Shown: piece after piece, positions 18,065-27,676 of the stretch
How the letters are laid out: each line of letters begins with the position of its first letter
How positions within the stretch are numbered: position 1 is the stretch's first letter
Source: Streptomyces uncialis
GTDB taxonomy: Bacteria > Actinomycetota > Actinomycetes > Streptomycetales > Streptomycetaceae
DNA: 64,000 nucleotides
Assembly: GCF_036250755.1 (NCBI RefSeq)
Contig: NZ_CP109583.1
Coordinates: forward strand, 6,983,501-7,047,500
Direction of reading: 5' to 3'
Made by a program: the position numbers and the translations under genes
The notes under the pieces: model-generated
Told to the model about the DNA's origin: nothing
Seen by the model: only the letters and a program-made list of their open reading frames with translations
Database searches by the model: none

Positions 18065-19501
18065 GTGATCGCCCTCTCCCTCGCCGAGATCGCCTCCCTC
18101 GTCGGCGGGCGGCCCCACGACATACCGGACCCGTCCGTGCGGGTCACCGGCCCCGTCGTCCGGGACTCCCGCGAAGCGGGACCCGGCAGCCTCTTCGTCG
18201 CCTTCGCGGGCGAACGCGCCGACGGCCACGACTTCGCCGCCCAGGTGGTCGGCGCGGGCGCCGTGGCCGTACTGGCCGCCCGCCCCGTCGGGGTCCCGGC
18301 GATCGTCGTCGACGACGTCCAGCGGGCGCTCGGCGCCCTCGCACGGGCCGTCGTGGAACGCCTCGGCGCCACCGTCGTCGCCCTCACCGGCTCCGCGGGC
18401 AAGACCAGCACCAAGGACCTCATCGCCCAGGTCCTCGGCGCGCACGGGCCGACCGTCTGGACACCCGGCTCCCTCAACAACGAGATCGGACTGCCGCTCA
18501 CCGCGCTCAGCGCCACCGACGAGACGCGGTACCTCGTCCTGGAGATGGGCGCCCGCGGTGTCGGTCACATCCGCTACCTCGCCGGACTCACCCCGCCGCG
18601 CGTCGGACTCGTCCTGAACGTCGGCACGGCCCACATCGGCGAGTTCGGCGGCCGGGAGCAGATCGCCGAGGCCAAGGGCGAACTCGTGGAGGCCCTTCCG
18701 GCCGCCGCCGAGGGCGGGATCGCGATCCTCAACGCCGACGATCCGCTCGTGCGCGCGATGTCCGCGCGCACGAAGGCGCGCGTGGTGCTGTTCGGGGAAT
18801 CCGGCGAAGCGGACGTACGGGCCGAGAACGTCCGGCTCACCGCCTCCGGACAGCCTTCCTTCAGGCTTCACACACCCTCCGGGTACGAAGACGTGACCTT
18901 GCGCCTGTACGGTGAGCACCACGTGTCGAACGCGCTCGCCGCGGCGGCCGTCGCCCATGAGCTGGGCATGTCCGTGGACGAGATCGCGCACGCGCTCTCC
19001 GGAGCGGGCACACTCTCCCGCTGGCGGATGGAGGTCACCGAACGCCCTGACGGCGTAACGGTGGTCAACGACGCCTACAACGCGAACCCCGAGTCCATGA
19101 GGGCCGCCCTGCGCGCGCTTGCCGCGATGGGTAGCGGCGCTCGGGCCGAGGGGGGCCGTACCTGGGCGGTGCTCGGCGCGATGGCCGAGCTCGGTGACGA
19201 GGCACTCGCCGAGCACGACGCGATCGGACGGCTAGCCGTCCGGCTCAACGTGAGCAAGCTCGTCGCAGTCGGGGGCAGGGAAGCGGCCTGGCTGCGCATG
19301 GGCGCCTATAACGAGGGTTCGTGGGGTGAGGAGTCGGTGCACGTGTCCGACGCACAGGCGGCGATCGACCTATTGCGCGGTGAACTGCGTCCGGGGGACG
19401 TCGTACTCGTGAAGGCATCCAGGTCCATCGGCCTGGAGAGGGTGGCCATGGCGCTGCTGGAGCAGAACGCGAGCGGCGAGGGCGAGGCCTGCGCCCGATG
19501 A
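18065..19501 (+). CDS. murF: UDP-N-acetylmuramoyl-tripeptide--D-Ala-D-Ala ligase MurF
   Basis: 478 residues from GTG 18065, preceded by AGGGATGA that spans the murE stop. The N-domain is [15 protein letters not shown], the ATP site is [20 protein letters not shown], and [20 protein letters not shown] and [17 protein letters not shown] are MurF blocks. It adds D-Ala-D-Ala to complete UDP-MurNAc-pentapeptide. Gene order and spacing (four bases after murE, four-base overlap with mraY) indicate one operon. Confidence 0.96.
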   Translation: MIALSLAEIASLVGGRPHDIPDPSVRVTGPVVRDSREAGPGSLFVAFAGERADGHDFAAQVVGAGAVAVLAARPVGVPAIVVDDVQRALGALARAVVERLGATVVALTGSAGKTSTKDLIAQVLGAHGPTVWTPGSLNNEIGLPLTALSATDETRYLVLEMGARGVGHIRYLAGLTPPRVGLVLNVGTAHIGEFGGREQIAEAKGELVEALPAAAEGGIAILNADDPLVRAMSARTKARVVLFGESGEADVRAENVRLTASGQPSFRLHTPSGYEDVTLRLYGEHHVSNALAAAAVAHELGMSVDEIAHALSGAGTLSRWRMEVTERPDGVTVVNDAYNANPESMRAALRALAAMGSGARAEGGRTWAVLGAMAELGDEALAEHDAIGRLAVRLNVSKLVAVGGREAAWLRMGAYNEGSWGEESVHVSDAQAAIDLLRGELRPGDVVLVKASRSIGLERVAMALLEQNASGEGEACAR

Positions 19502-20571
19502 TGAATCAGATCCTGTTCGCGGGTGTCATCGGCCTCTTCCTGACCCTCGTGGGAACGCCGCTGCTGATCAAGCTGCTGGCCCGCAAGGGCTACGGCCAGT
19601 ACATCCGGGACGACGGCCCGCGCGAGCACCACGCCAAGCGCGGTACGCCCACGATGGGCGGTATCGCCTTCATCCTGGCGACCCTCATCGCGTACTTCCT
19701 GAGCAAGGTCATCACCGGCGCGCCGATCACGGTCTCCGGGCTGCTGGTGCTCGGGCTGATGGCGGGGATGGGCCTCGTCGGCTTCCTCGACGACTACATC
19801 AAGATCGTCAAGCGCCGTTCGCTCGGTCTGCGGGCCAAGGCGAAGATGGCCGGACAGCTCACCGTCGGCATCGCCTTCGCGGTCCTGTCGCTCCAGTTCG
19901 AGGACCAGCGGGAACTGACCCCCGCGTCCACGAAGCTCTCCTTCATCATGGACTTCGGCTGGACCATCGGCCCCGTCCTGTTCGTGGTGTGGGCGCTGTT
20001 CATGATCCTCGCCATGTCCAACGGCGTGAACCTCACCGACGGCCTCGACGGCCTCGCCACCGGCGCCTCCGTGATGGTCTTCGGCGCGTACACCTTCATC
20101 GGTGTCTGGCAGTACCAGGAGTCCTGCGCCGACGCGAACACCCTCATCAACCCGGAGGCGTGTTTCGAGGTACGGGACCCCCTGGACCTCGCGGTCGTCG
20201 CCGCCGCCCTGATGGGCGCCTGCTTCGGGTTCCTGTGGTGGAACACCTCACCCGCGAAGATCTTCATGGGTGACACCGGCTCGCTGGCCCTCGGCGGCGC
20301 CCTCGCCGGACTCGCCATCTGCTCGCGCACCGAGCTGCTGCTCGCGCTGCTCGGCGGACTGTTCGTCCTCATCACCATGTCGGTCGTCATCCAGGTCGGC
20401 TCCTTCCGGCTCACCGGCAAGCGCGTCTTCCGCATGGCACCGCTCCAGCACCACTTCGAACTCAAAGGCTGGTCCGAGGTCCTTGTCGTGGTCCGCTTCT
20501 GGATCATCCAGGGCATGTGCGTGATCGTCGGACTCGGTCTCTTCTACGCCGGATGGGCAGCGGAAAAGTGA
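19498..20571 (+). CDS. mraY: Phospho-N-acetylmuramoyl-pentapeptide transferase MraY
   Basis: 357 residues. ATG 19498 overlaps the murF stop (ATGA); an ATG at 19501 follows directly. About ten membrane helices are apparent. Conserved loops include [30 protein letters not shown] with the Asp pair of the active site, [36 protein letters not shown] and [11 protein letters not shown]. It transfers phospho-MurNAc-pentapeptide to undecaprenyl phosphate, giving lipid I. The length matches the family. Confidence 0.97.
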   Translation: MMNQILFAGVIGLFLTLVGTPLLIKLLARKGYGQYIRDDGPREHHAKRGTPTMGGIAFILATLIAYFLSKVITGAPITVSGLLVLGLMAGMGLVGFLDDYIKIVKRRSLGLRAKAKMAGQLTVGIAFAVLSLQFEDQRELTPASTKLSFIMDFGWTIGPVLFVVWALFMILAMSNGVNLTDGLDGLATGASVMVFGAYTFIGVWQYQESCADANTLINPEACFEVRDPLDLAVVAAALMGACFGFLWWNTSPAKIFMGDTGSLALGGALAGLAICSRTELLLALLGGLFVLITMSVVIQVGSFRLTGKRVFRMAPLQHHFELKGWSEVLVVVRFWIIQGMCVIVGLGLFYAGWAAEK

Positions 20572-22031
20572 CCCCCCAGCAGGACACCGACCCCGCGGAG
20601 CGGTTCGCGGGCCGGCACATCACCGTCGCCGGCCTCGGCGTGAGCGGCCTCAGCGCCGCCCGCGCCCTGGCCGGCCTCGGCGCGCGCGTCACCGTCGTCG
20701 ACGGCGGCGACAGCGACACCCACCGGCACAAGGCCGCCGCGCTCGACGCGGAGGGCCTCACCGGGGTCACCGTGCGCCTCGGCGACGCCGTCACCCTCCC
20801 CGAGGGCACCGACCTCGTCGTCACCTCGCCGGGCTGGCCGCCCACCGCGCCGCTGTTCGCGGCGGCGGCGGACGCCGGGGTCGACGTGGTCGGCGACGTC
20901 GAGATCGCCTGGCTGCTGCGCGGACCCGGCGCCGCCCCCTGGCTCGCGGTCACCGGCACCAACGGCAAGACCACCACCACCCGGATGCTCGCGGCCATCC
21001 TGCGCGCCGCCGGACTGCGCACCGCCGAGGTCGGCAACATCGGCACCCCCATCGTGGACGTCGTCCTCGGCCAGGGACACGACGACGCCACCACCTACGA
21101 CGTGCTCGCCGTCGAACTCTCCAGCTACCAGCTGCACTGGGCCCCCTCGGTCCGCGCGCACTCCGCCACCGTCCTCAACCTCGCCCCCGACCACCTCGAC
21201 TGGCACGGCTCCATGGCCGCCTACGCCGAGGACAAGGGCCGCGTCTACCACGGCAACCAGGTGGCGTGCGTCTACAACACCGCCGACCCGGCCACCGAGG
21301 ACCTGGTACGGGCCGCCGACGTCGAGGAGGGCTGCCGCGCGATCGGCTTCACCCTCGGCGCGCCAGGCCCCTCGCAACTCGGGGTGGTCGACGGGCTGCT
21401 GGTCGACCGCGCGTTCGTCGCCGACCGGCAGCAGCGGGCGCAGGAACTCGCCCAGGTCTCCGACGTCGAGCCCCCGGCCCCGCACAACATCGCCAACGCG
21501 CTGGCCGCCGCGGCCCTCGCCCGGGCCTTCGGGGTCCCCGCCAGCGCCGTCCGGGACGGGCTGCGGGCCTTCCGCCCGGACCCGCACCGCATCGAGCACG
21601 TGGCCGACGTGGACGGCGTCGTGTACATCGACGACTCCAAGGCCACCAACACCCACGCCGCCGAGGCGTCCCTGGCCGCGTACGCACCCGTCGTATGGAT
21701 CGCCGGCGGCCTCGCCAAGGGCGCCGACTTCGGCGAACTCGTGGCCACGGCCGCGAAGCGGCTGCGGGGCGTGGTCCTGCTGGGCGCCGACCGCGCCCTG
21801 ATCCGGGAAGCCCTGCGGCGACACGCGCCCGAGGTACCCGTGGTCGACGTGGAGCGGACCGACACTGGGGCGATGTCCGAGGTGGTCAGGGCCGCCCAGG
21901 GGCTCGCCCGGCCGGGGGACACCGTACTGCTGGCCCCCGCCTGTGCCTCCATGGACATGTACACCAACTACAACATGCGCGGGGACGCGTTCGCGGAGGC
22001 GGTCCGTGAGCTCGGCCCCGGTGGCGCCTGA
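20568..22031 (+). CDS. murD: UDP-N-acetylmuramoylalanine--D-glutamate ligase MurD
   Basis: 487 residues from GTG 20568, which overlaps the mraY stop (GTGA). An in-frame ATG at 20553 would add five residues. The N-domain carries [17 protein letters not shown], the ATP site is [17 protein letters not shown], and [29 protein letters not shown] and [13 protein letters not shown] are characteristic. It adds D-Glu to UDP-MurNAc-L-Ala. Transcription probably continues into ftsW, about 60 bases on. Confidence 0.96.
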   Translation: MTPQQDTDPAERFAGRHITVAGLGVSGLSAARALAGLGARVTVVDGGDSDTHRHKAAALDAEGLTGVTVRLGDAVTLPEGTDLVVTSPGWPPTAPLFAAAADAGVDVVGDVEIAWLLRGPGAAPWLAVTGTNGKTTTTRMLAAILRAAGLRTAEVGNIGTPIVDVVLGQGHDDATTYDVLAVELSSYQLHWAPSVRAHSATVLNLAPDHLDWHGSMAAYAEDKGRVYHGNQVACVYNTADPATEDLVRAADVEEGCRAIGFTLGAPGPSQLGVVDGLLVDRAFVADRQQRAQELAQVSDVEPPAPHNIANALAAAALARAFGVPASAVRDGLRAFRPDPHRIEHVADVDGVVYIDDSKATNTHAAEASLAAYAPVVWIAGGLAKGADFGELVATAAKRLRGVVLLGADRALIREALRRHAPEVPVVDVERTDTGAMSEVVRAAQGLARPGDTVLLAPACASMDMYTNYNMRGDAFAEAVRELGPGGA

Positions 22032-22080
22032 GCCGGTCGCGATGACCGCCCGGGGCGCCCGGCAGGTCTGGGAGGGTCGC

Positions 22081-22131
22081 ATGAGTGCGCCGTGGCTGAG
22101 GCTGTCCGGCGGCCGGGACCGCGCGTGCTGA
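22081..22131 (+). other. 16-codon ORF overlapping the ftsW start region
   Basis: ATG 22081 has the best ribosome-binding site of this gap (GGGAGG at about 22070-22075) and encodes MSAPWLRLSGGRDRAC. Its TGA (22129-22131) lies right after the in-frame ftsW candidate GTG 22125. It may be a coupling leader for ftsW. Confidence 0.35.
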
Positions 22132-23492
22132 GCGGCGGCGGGCGGGCCCCCGCGGCCACCCCGCGCACCCCCGCGCCCCCGCCGCCGCGCCCCGCGCGCG
22201 GACCGGGGGCTCCGCTGCGACGGCTGCGGACGCAGGCGAGACGCGCCTGGGACCGGCCGTTGACGGCCTACTATCTGATCTTCGGCAGCGCCTTCCTCAT
22301 CACCCTGCTCGGGCTGGTGATGGTCTACTCGGCCTCCATCATCCGCGCGTTGCAGCTCTCGCTGCCCGGTTCGTACTTCTTCCGCAAGCAGTTGCTCGCC
22401 GCCGCGCTCGGCACCGCGCTGCTGCTGCTCGCCTCCCGGATGCCGGTCAAGCTCCACCGGGCGCTGGCCTACCCGATGCTGGCGGGCTCCGTGGTCCTGA
22501 TGGCCCTGGTCCAGGTGCCGGGGATAGGGAAGGCGGTCAACGGCAACCAGAACTGGATCGAGCTGGGCGCCTTCCAGCTCCAGCCGAGCGAGATCGGGAA
22601 ACTGGCGCTGGTGCTGTGGGGCGCCGACCTGCTCGCCCGCAAACAGGACAAACGGCTGCTGAACCAGTGGAAGCACATGCTGGTGCCGCTGGTCCCGGTC
22701 GCGTTCATGGTGCTCGGCCTGATCATGCTCGGCGGCGACATGGGGACGGCGATCATCCTGACCGCCATCCTCTTCGGGCTGCTGTGGCTCGCCGGGGCAC
22801 CCACCCGGCTCTTCGCCGGGGTCCTCGGCGCCGCCGTCGTCGTGGGCGCCGTCCTCATCAGGACCAGCCCCAACCGGATGTCCCGGCTCCAGTGCATCGG
22901 CGCCTCCGAGCTGGGCGGCCCGACCGATCCGTGCTGGCAGGCCGTACACGGGATCTACGCACTGGCCTCCGGCGGACTCTTCGGTTCCGGACTGGGCGCC
23001 AGTGTGGAAAAATGGGGCCAACTTCCGGAAGCGCACACGGACTTCATCTTCGCGATCACCGGGGAGGAACTGGGTCTGGCGGGGACACTGTCCGTCCTCG
23101 GGCTGTTCGCGGCTCTAGGCTATGCGGGTATCCGCGTGGCCGGACGCACGGAGGACCCCTTCGTGAGGTACGCCGCGGGTGGCGTGACCACCTGGATCAT
23201 GGCGCAGGCCATGATCAACATCGGTGCGGTGCTCGGCCTGCTGCCGATCGCCGGTGTCCCGCTCCCGCTGTTCTCATACGGGGGGTCGGCCCTGCTTCCG
23301 ACCATGTTCGCCATCGGACTGCTGATCGCCTTCGCACGCGACGACCCCGCCGCACGCGCGGCGCTCGCCGTGCGACAGTCGGTCCTGACCGGACGGCGGA
23401 CCGCGGCAAGAGGGCCCGGAACCGGCCGGGCGTCTCGGAGTTGGAACACGATGCGACGGCGCGTCAGGACGCGCCCGTCCGGAGAGCGGTGA
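22092..23492 (+). CDS. ftsW: Septal peptidoglycan glycosyltransferase FtsW (SEDS family)
   Basis: Up to 466 residues from GTG 22092; GTG 22125 (455 residues) is an alternative, and neither has a good ribosome-binding site. After a Pro/Arg-rich cytoplasmic tail, about ten membrane helices begin at PLTAYYLIFGSAFLITLLGLV. SEDS signatures include MVYSASI, NQNWIELGAFQLQPSEIGKL, GGLFGSGLGASVEKWGQLPE, HTDFIFAITGEELGLAG and VPLPLFSYGGSALL. It polymerises lipid II at the septum with FtsI. Position between murD and murG is classical. The C-terminal tail is basic and probably cytoplasmic. Confidence 0.95.
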   Translation: MAEAVRRPGPRVLSGGGRAPAATPRTPAPPPPRPARGPGAPLRRLRTQARRAWDRPLTAYYLIFGSAFLITLLGLVMVYSASIIRALQLSLPGSYFFRKQLLAAALGTALLLLASRMPVKLHRALAYPMLAGSVVLMALVQVPGIGKAVNGNQNWIELGAFQLQPSEIGKLALVLWGADLLARKQDKRLLNQWKHMLVPLVPVAFMVLGLIMLGGDMGTAIILTAILFGLLWLAGAPTRLFAGVLGAAVVVGAVLIRTSPNRMSRLQCIGASELGGPTDPCWQAVHGIYALASGGLFGSGLGASVEKWGQLPEAHTDFIFAITGEELGLAGTLSVLGLFAALGYAGIRVAGRTEDPFVRYAAGGVTTWIMAQAMINIGAVLGLLPIAGVPLPLFSYGGSALLPTMFAIGLLIAFARDDPAARAALAVRQSVLTGRRTAARGPGTGRASRSWNTMRRRVRTRPSGER

Positions 23493-23498
23493 ATTTCG

Positions 23499-24593
23499 GT
23501 GCATGTCGTACTCGCCGGCGGAGGTACCGCCGGACACATCGAGCCCGCGCTCGCCCTGGCGGACGCCCTGCGCAGGCGGGACCCGTCCGTCGGTATCACG
23601 GCACTGGGCACCGAGCGCGGCCTGGAGACCCGGCTGGTCCCCGAGCGGGGGTACGAGCTCGCCCTGATCCCGGCCGTGCCGCTGCCCCGTAAGCCCACCC
23701 CGGAGCTGATCACCGTCCCCGGACGGCTGCGCGGCACCATCAAGGCGGCCGAGCAGATCCTCGAACGCACCCGTGCCGACGCCGTGGTCGGTTTCGGCGG
23801 CTACGTGGCGCTGCCCGGGTATCTCGCGGCCAAACGCCGCGGCGTCCCGATCGTGATCCACGAGGCCAACGTCCGGCCCGGTCTCGCCAACAAGATCGGT
23901 TCCCGGTACGCGGCCCAGGTCGCGGTCTCCACCCCGGACAGCAAGCTGCGGGGCGCCCGCTACATCGGCATCCCGCTGCGCCGCTCCATCGCCACCCTGG
24001 ACCGCGCGGCCGTGCGCCCCGAGGCGCGCGCCGCCTTCGGGCTCGACCCGCATCTGCCGACGCTCCTGGTGTCCGGCGGCTCGCAGGGCGCCCGGCGGCT
24101 CAACGAGGTCGTCCAGCAGGCCGCGCCGTACCTCCAGCAGGCCGGTATCCAGATCCTGCACGCGGTCGGCCCGAAGAACGAACTGCCGTACATCGAGAAC
24201 ATGCCCGGGATGCCGCCGTATGTCCCGGTACCGTATGTGGACCGGATGGACCTCGCGTACGCCGCGGCCGACATGATGCTGTGCCGCGCGGGCGCGATGA
24301 CCGTCGCCGAGCTCTCCGCCGTCGGGCTGCCGGCCGCGTACGTCCCGCTGCCCATCGGCAACGGCGAGCAGCGGCTCAACGCCCAGCCGCTGGTCAAGGC
24401 GGGCGGGGGACTGCTCGTCGACGACGCCGAGCTGACCCCGCAGTGGGTGCAGGGCAACGTCGTCCCGGTGCTGGCCGACCCGCACCGGCTCTACGAGATG
24501 TCCCGCGCCGCGTCGGAGTTCGGCCGCCGGGACGCCGACGACCTCCTCGTCGGCATGGTGTACGAAGCGATCGCGTCACGCGCCAGGGCGTGA
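23499..24593 (+). CDS. murG: UDP-GlcNAc--MurNAc-pentapeptide-undecaprenyl GlcNAc transferase MurG
   Basis: 364 residues from GTG 23499, with GGAGAG at 23481-23486 inside the end of ftsW. The N-terminal glycine-rich loop is [20 protein letters not shown], followed by [16 protein letters not shown] and [13 protein letters not shown]. The C-terminal domain has [17 protein letters not shown] and [24 protein letters not shown] with NGEQRLNA, the UDP-GlcNAc site. It is a GT-B fold, membrane-peripheral enzyme that converts lipid I to lipid II. Length is normal. Confidence 0.97.
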   Translation: MHVVLAGGGTAGHIEPALALADALRRRDPSVGITALGTERGLETRLVPERGYELALIPAVPLPRKPTPELITVPGRLRGTIKAAEQILERTRADAVVGFGGYVALPGYLAAKRRGVPIVIHEANVRPGLANKIGSRYAAQVAVSTPDSKLRGARYIGIPLRRSIATLDRAAVRPEARAAFGLDPHLPTLLVSGGSQGARRLNEVVQQAAPYLQQAGIQILHAVGPKNELPYIENMPGMPPYVPVPYVDRMDLAYAAADMMLCRAGAMTVAELSAVGLPAAYVPLPIGNGEQRLNAQPLVKAGGGLLVDDAELTPQWVQGNVVPVLADPHRLYEMSRAASEFGRRDADDLLVGMVYEAIASRARA

Positions 24594-24637
24594 CGGACGG
24601 CGTGTCGCGCCCCCGGGTGTGACAGAAGGCAGGGAGC

Positions 24638-25441
24638 GTGTCCGGACCCACGACCGCCGAGGGCGGCGAACCGCAGGAACCGGGTTCCGGCCGGTCCCGG
24701 CTGCCGCGCCTGCCCCGGCTGCCCGCCGCGCTGTCCGCCCCCCGGACCCGCACCCTGATCCTGGCCGCCGCGGCCCTGCTCGCCGTCACCGGCGGCGGGC
24801 TGTGGGCGCTGTACGGGTCGTCCTGGCTGCGGGTCGAGAAGGTCACCGCCGCCGGTACGGACGTGCTGAGCCCCGAAGAGGTCCGCGCGGCGGCGGGCAT
24901 CGCCTCCGGCACCCCGCTCGTCTCCGTCGACACGGACGCCGTCGAGAACCGGCTGCGCGGTGAACTGCCCAGGATCGACGAGGTCGACGTGGTTCGTTCC
25001 TGGCCGGACGGAATCAGGTTGAAAGTCACCGAACGTGAACCGGTCCTGATTGTCGAAAAGGGCGGAAAGTTCATCGAAGTGGACGACGACGCGATCCGTT
25101 ACGCCACCGTCGCCCGGGCACCCCAAGGGGTACCCGTACTCGAATTGACGCCGCGTCGGACCCCCGGCCCCCAGCGGTTCGGCACCGGGGAGCTGACCCG
25201 GGCGGCCGTGGAGGTCATGACCGCCGTCCCGGCCCGGGTGGCCCGGGAAACCCGTAGGCTCAAGGTCCGCTCGTACGACTCCATCACGCTGGAGTTGAGC
25301 GGGGGCCGTACGGTCGACTGGGGCAGTGCGGAGGACGGCGGTGCGAAGAACGTCACGCTCGCCGCACTGATGAAAGCCGCTCCGAAGGCCGGGCACTTCG
25401 ATGTGAGTGTTCCCACCGCCCCCGCGTCAGCGGCGAGTTGA
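24638..25441 (+). CDS. ftsQ: Cell division protein FtsQ (DivIB)
   Basis: 267 residues from GTG 24638 with GGGAG closely upstream. A cytoplasmic tail of about 38 residues, rich in Pro and Arg, precedes one membrane helix (TLILAAAALLAVTGGGLWAL). A POTRA domain follows (LRVEKVTAAGTDVLSPEEVR to WPDGIRLKVTEREPVLIVEK), then the FtsQ C-terminal domain. FtsQ is a bitopic scaffold that recruits FtsL/DivIC and links early and late divisome proteins. The 274-base gap before ftsZ carries the ftsZ regulatory leader. Confidence 0.95.
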   Translation: MSGPTTAEGGEPQEPGSGRSRLPRLPRLPAALSAPRTRTLILAAAALLAVTGGGLWALYGSSWLRVEKVTAAGTDVLSPEEVRAAAGIASGTPLVSVDTDAVENRLRGELPRIDEVDVVRSWPDGIRLKVTEREPVLIVEKGGKFIEVDDDAIRYATVARAPQGVPVLELTPRRTPGPQRFGTGELTRAAVEVMTAVPARVARETRRLKVRSYDSITLELSGGRTVDWGSAEDGGAKNVTLAALMKAAPKAGHFDVSVPTAPASAAS

Positions 25442-25524
25442 CGCGTATTCGTGCAGGCCAGCACCCTGAGTGGGCAGCGCTATGGCTGATCACATAGGGT
25501 GAAAAGAAAAACGGGAGGTTCGGC

Positions 25525-25599
25525 GTGTTCGTTGAACGGGCGCCGCTTGTCGACTTAGTGTCCTGTTCGGAAGAGTCCGAGGAACAGACACACTGGTAA
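25525..25599 (+). other. 24-codon leader ORF upstream of ftsZ with a TTA codon
   Basis: GTG 25525 is preceded at ideal spacing by GGGAGG (25513-25518). The frame runs 24 codons, encoding MFVERAPLVDLVSC then SEESEEQTHW, and stops at TAA 25597-25599 on the edge of a hairpin. Codon 11 is TTA (25555-25557), read by the bldA tRNA in streptomycetes. The segment also contains a promoter-like pair (25532-25561), so the ORF would be translated only from an upstream promoter. No homologue is recognised. Confidence 0.35.
25532..25561 (+). promoter_or_regulatory. Candidate ftsZ promoter
   Basis: TTGAAC (25532-25537) and TAGTGT (25556-25561) are 18 bases apart, a good match to streptomycete housekeeping promoters. 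Multiple promoters, one developmentally induced, are known in the ftsQ-ftsZ gap of Streptomyces coelicolor; I cannot say which this corresponds to. A GACAC motif, the WhiA recognition core, lies just downstream at 25587-25591. Confidence 0.5.
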
Positions 25600-25622
25600 C
25601 CCTAAACTTCAGCGTTAGGGTT
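25563..25622 (+). promoter_or_regulatory. Two hairpins in the ftsZ leader
   Basis: The first pairs CTGTTC (25563-25568) with GAACAG (25582-25587), extended by GGA/TCC. The second pairs AACCCTAA (25598-25605) with TTAGGGTT (25615-25622) around a nine-base loop, a perfect eight-base stem. The second is not followed by a T run, so it looks like a protein-binding site or RNA structure, not a terminator. Confidence 0.6.
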
Positions 25623-25700
25623 CGGGTCGGCGTTCGGACCGTCCCATTTCGGCATCAGCCGTCGCGGCGCGATACAGCGAGCGGCGGCACGTAATCGAGG

Positions 25701-25713
25701 CGAGAGGCTCTCG
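25701..25713 (+). promoter_or_regulatory. Palindrome covering the ftsZ ribosome-binding site
   Basis: CGAGAG (25701-25706) and CTCTCG (25708-25713) are perfect inverted repeats around one base and include the GAGAGG that would pair with 16S rRNA, two bases before the GTG start. Folding could reduce ftsZ translation. Confidence 0.45.
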
Positions 25714-25715
25714 AC

Positions 25716-26921
25716 GTGGCAGCACCGCAGAACTACCTCGCAGTCATCAAGGTCATCGGTGTCGGCGGCGGTGGTGTCAATGCCATCAACCGGATGATCG
25801 AGGTCGGCCTCAAGGGTGTCGAGTTCATCGCGATCAACACCGACGCGCAAGCGCTGTTGATGAGCGACGCCGACGTCAAGCTCGACGTCGGCCGCGAACT
25901 CACCCGGGGCCTCGGCGCCGGGGCCAACCCGGCCGTCGGCCGCAAGGCCGCCGAGGACCACCGTGAGGAGATCGAGGAGGTCCTCAAGGGGGCCGACATG
26001 GTCTTCGTCACCGCCGGCGAAGGCGGCGGCACCGGCACCGGCGGCGCACCCGTCGTCGCCAACATCGCCCGCTCGCTCGGCGCCCTCACCATCGGTGTGG
26101 TCACCCGGCCCTTCACCTTCGAAGGCCGCCGCCGCGCCAACCAGGCCGAGGACGGCATCGCGGAACTCCGCGAAGAGGTCGACACCCTCATCGTCATCCC
26201 CAACGACCGGCTGCTGTCCATCTCGGACCGGCAGGTGAGCGTTCTCGACGCCTTCAAGTCCGCCGACCAGGTCCTCCTGTCCGGTGTTCAGGGCATCACC
26301 GATCTGATCACCACCCCGGGTCTGATCAACCTGGACTTCGCCGACGTCAAGTCCGTGATGTCCGAAGCCGGTTCCGCGCTCATGGGCATCGGCTCGGCCC
26401 GCGGCGACGACCGCGCGGTGGCCGCCGCCGAGATGGCGATCTCCTCGCCGCTGCTCGAAGCGTCCATCGACGGCGCCCGCGGGGTGCTGCTCTCCATCTC
26501 CGGCGGGTCCGACCTCGGTCTCTTCGAGATCAACGAGGCCGCCCAGCTGGTCAGCGAGGCCGCCCACCCCGAGGCCAACATCATCTTCGGCGCCGTCATC
26601 GACGACGCCCTCGGTGACGAGGTACGGGTGACCGTGATCGCCGCCGGGTTCGACGGCGGACAGCCGCCGCCCAAGCAGAGCGGTGCCCTCACCGCGGGCA
26701 AGCGTGAGGAGCCGGCCCAGCGCTCGGACTCCCGGCTCGCCTTCGGCGGCCTCGGCGCGGTGACCCCGCGTGAGGAGTCCTCGAAGCCCGCCCCGGTGGA
26801 GAAGGACCCGGCCCCGGTCTCCAAGGCGTCCGACTCCTACCCGTCCAGCACCCCGCAGGTCCCGCCCGCCCGTTACGACAGCGGTGTCGAGGAGCTGGAC
26901 GTGCCGGACTTCCTCAAGTGA
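25716..26921 (+). CDS. ftsZ: Cell division GTPase FtsZ
   Basis: 401 residues from GTG 25716. The tubulin-type GTP loop GGGTGTG is at residues 103-109 ([17 protein letters not shown]). The N-terminus [20 protein letters not shown] and the T7-loop region ([17 protein letters not shown]) are intact. A variable acidic/Pro-rich linker of about 80 residues ends in the conserved tail [10 protein letters not shown] that binds SepF and other partners. FtsZ polymerises into the Z ring, needed in streptomycetes mainly for sporulation septa. The stop overlaps the pgeF GTG. The upstream leader holds promoter and hairpin elements listed separately. Confidence 0.98.
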   Translation: MAAPQNYLAVIKVIGVGGGGVNAINRMIEVGLKGVEFIAINTDAQALLMSDADVKLDVGRELTRGLGAGANPAVGRKAAEDHREEIEEVLKGADMVFVTAGEGGGTGTGGAPVVANIARSLGALTIGVVTRPFTFEGRRRANQAEDGIAELREEVDTLIVIPNDRLLSISDRQVSVLDAFKSADQVLLSGVQGITDLITTPGLINLDFADVKSVMSEAGSALMGIGSARGDDRAVAAAEMAISSPLLEASIDGARGVLLSISGGSDLGLFEINEAAQLVSEAAHPEANIIFGAVIDDALGDEVRVTVIAAGFDGGQPPPKQSGALTAGKREEPAQRSDSRLAFGGLGAVTPREESSKPAPVEKDPAPVSKASDSYPSSTPQVPPARYDSGVEELDVPDFLK

Positions 26922-27670
26922 TAGGCCGAACCGGAGCGGTGGTCCCCGACCGGACCACCACCAGCGGCGCCCACTTCGCCTTCACCGACCGGTGGGGCGG
27001 GGTGAGCGCCGTTCCGTACGAGGAGCTCAATCTCGGCGGGGCCGTCGGGGACGACCCCGGCTCGGTCCTCGCCAACCGGGGCACCGTCGCCCGGCGGCTC
27101 GGGTTCGACCCGGCAGCCGTCGTCTGGATGAACCAGGTCCACGGCAAGGACGTCGCCGTGGTCGACGGCCCCTGGGACCCGTCCGCCGGGATCCCGCGGG
27201 CCGACGCCGTCGTCACCGCCCGGCCCGGGGTCCCGCTCGCGGTGCTCACCGCCGACTGCGTCCCCGTGCTGCTGGCCGACCCGGTCGCCAAGGTCGTCGC
27301 CGCGGCCCACGCCGGACGGCCCGGGATGGTCGCCGGAGTGGTCCCCGCCGCCGTCGCCGCCATGGCCGAACTCGGCGCGGAGCCCGCCCGGATCATCGCC
27401 CGTACCGGCCCCGCCGTGTGCGGCGGCTGCTACGAGGTCCCCGCGGCGATGCGCGCCGAGGTCGCCGCCGTCGAACCCGCCGCGTACGCCGAGACCACCT
27501 GGGGCACCCCCTCCGTCGATGTGACCGCCGGGGTGCACGCCCAGCTCGAACGGCTCGGGGTGCGCGACCGGGAGCGTTCCGCGGTGTGCACGCGGGAGTC
27601 GCACGACCACTTCTCGTACCGCCGCGACCGCGTCACCGGGCGGCTCGCCGGCTATGTCTGGCTGGACTGA
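26918..27670 (+). CDS. pgeF: Peptidoglycan editing factor PgeF/YlmD (multicopper-like, DUF152)
   Basis: 250 residues from GTG 26918, overlapping the ftsZ stop. Signature blocks are [65 protein letters not shown] and [12 protein letters not shown], giving the metal-binding His/Cys set of the laccase-domain family. YfiH/PgeF in other bacteria is reported to hydrolyse mis-incorporated L-Ser from UDP-MurNAc and to have nucleoside-related activities. Its place between ftsZ and yggS is conserved in Gram-positive bacteria. Confidence 0.93.
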   Translation: MIGRTGAVVPDRTTTSGAHFAFTDRWGGVSAVPYEELNLGGAVGDDPGSVLANRGTVARRLGFDPAAVVWMNQVHGKDVAVVDGPWDPSAGIPRADAVVTARPGVPLAVLTADCVPVLLADPVAKVVAAAHAGRPGMVAGVVPAAVAAMAELGAEPARIIARTGPAVCGGCYEVPAAMRAEVAAVEPAAYAETTWGTPSVDVTAGVHAQLERLGVRDRERSAVCTRESHDHFSYRRDRVTGRLAGYVWLD

Positions 27671-27676
27671 TAAGGC

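Noticed and set aside
20544..23036. 830-codon minus-strand frame over murD and ftsW
   Set aside because: Antisense shadow without domains; murD and ftsW are certain.
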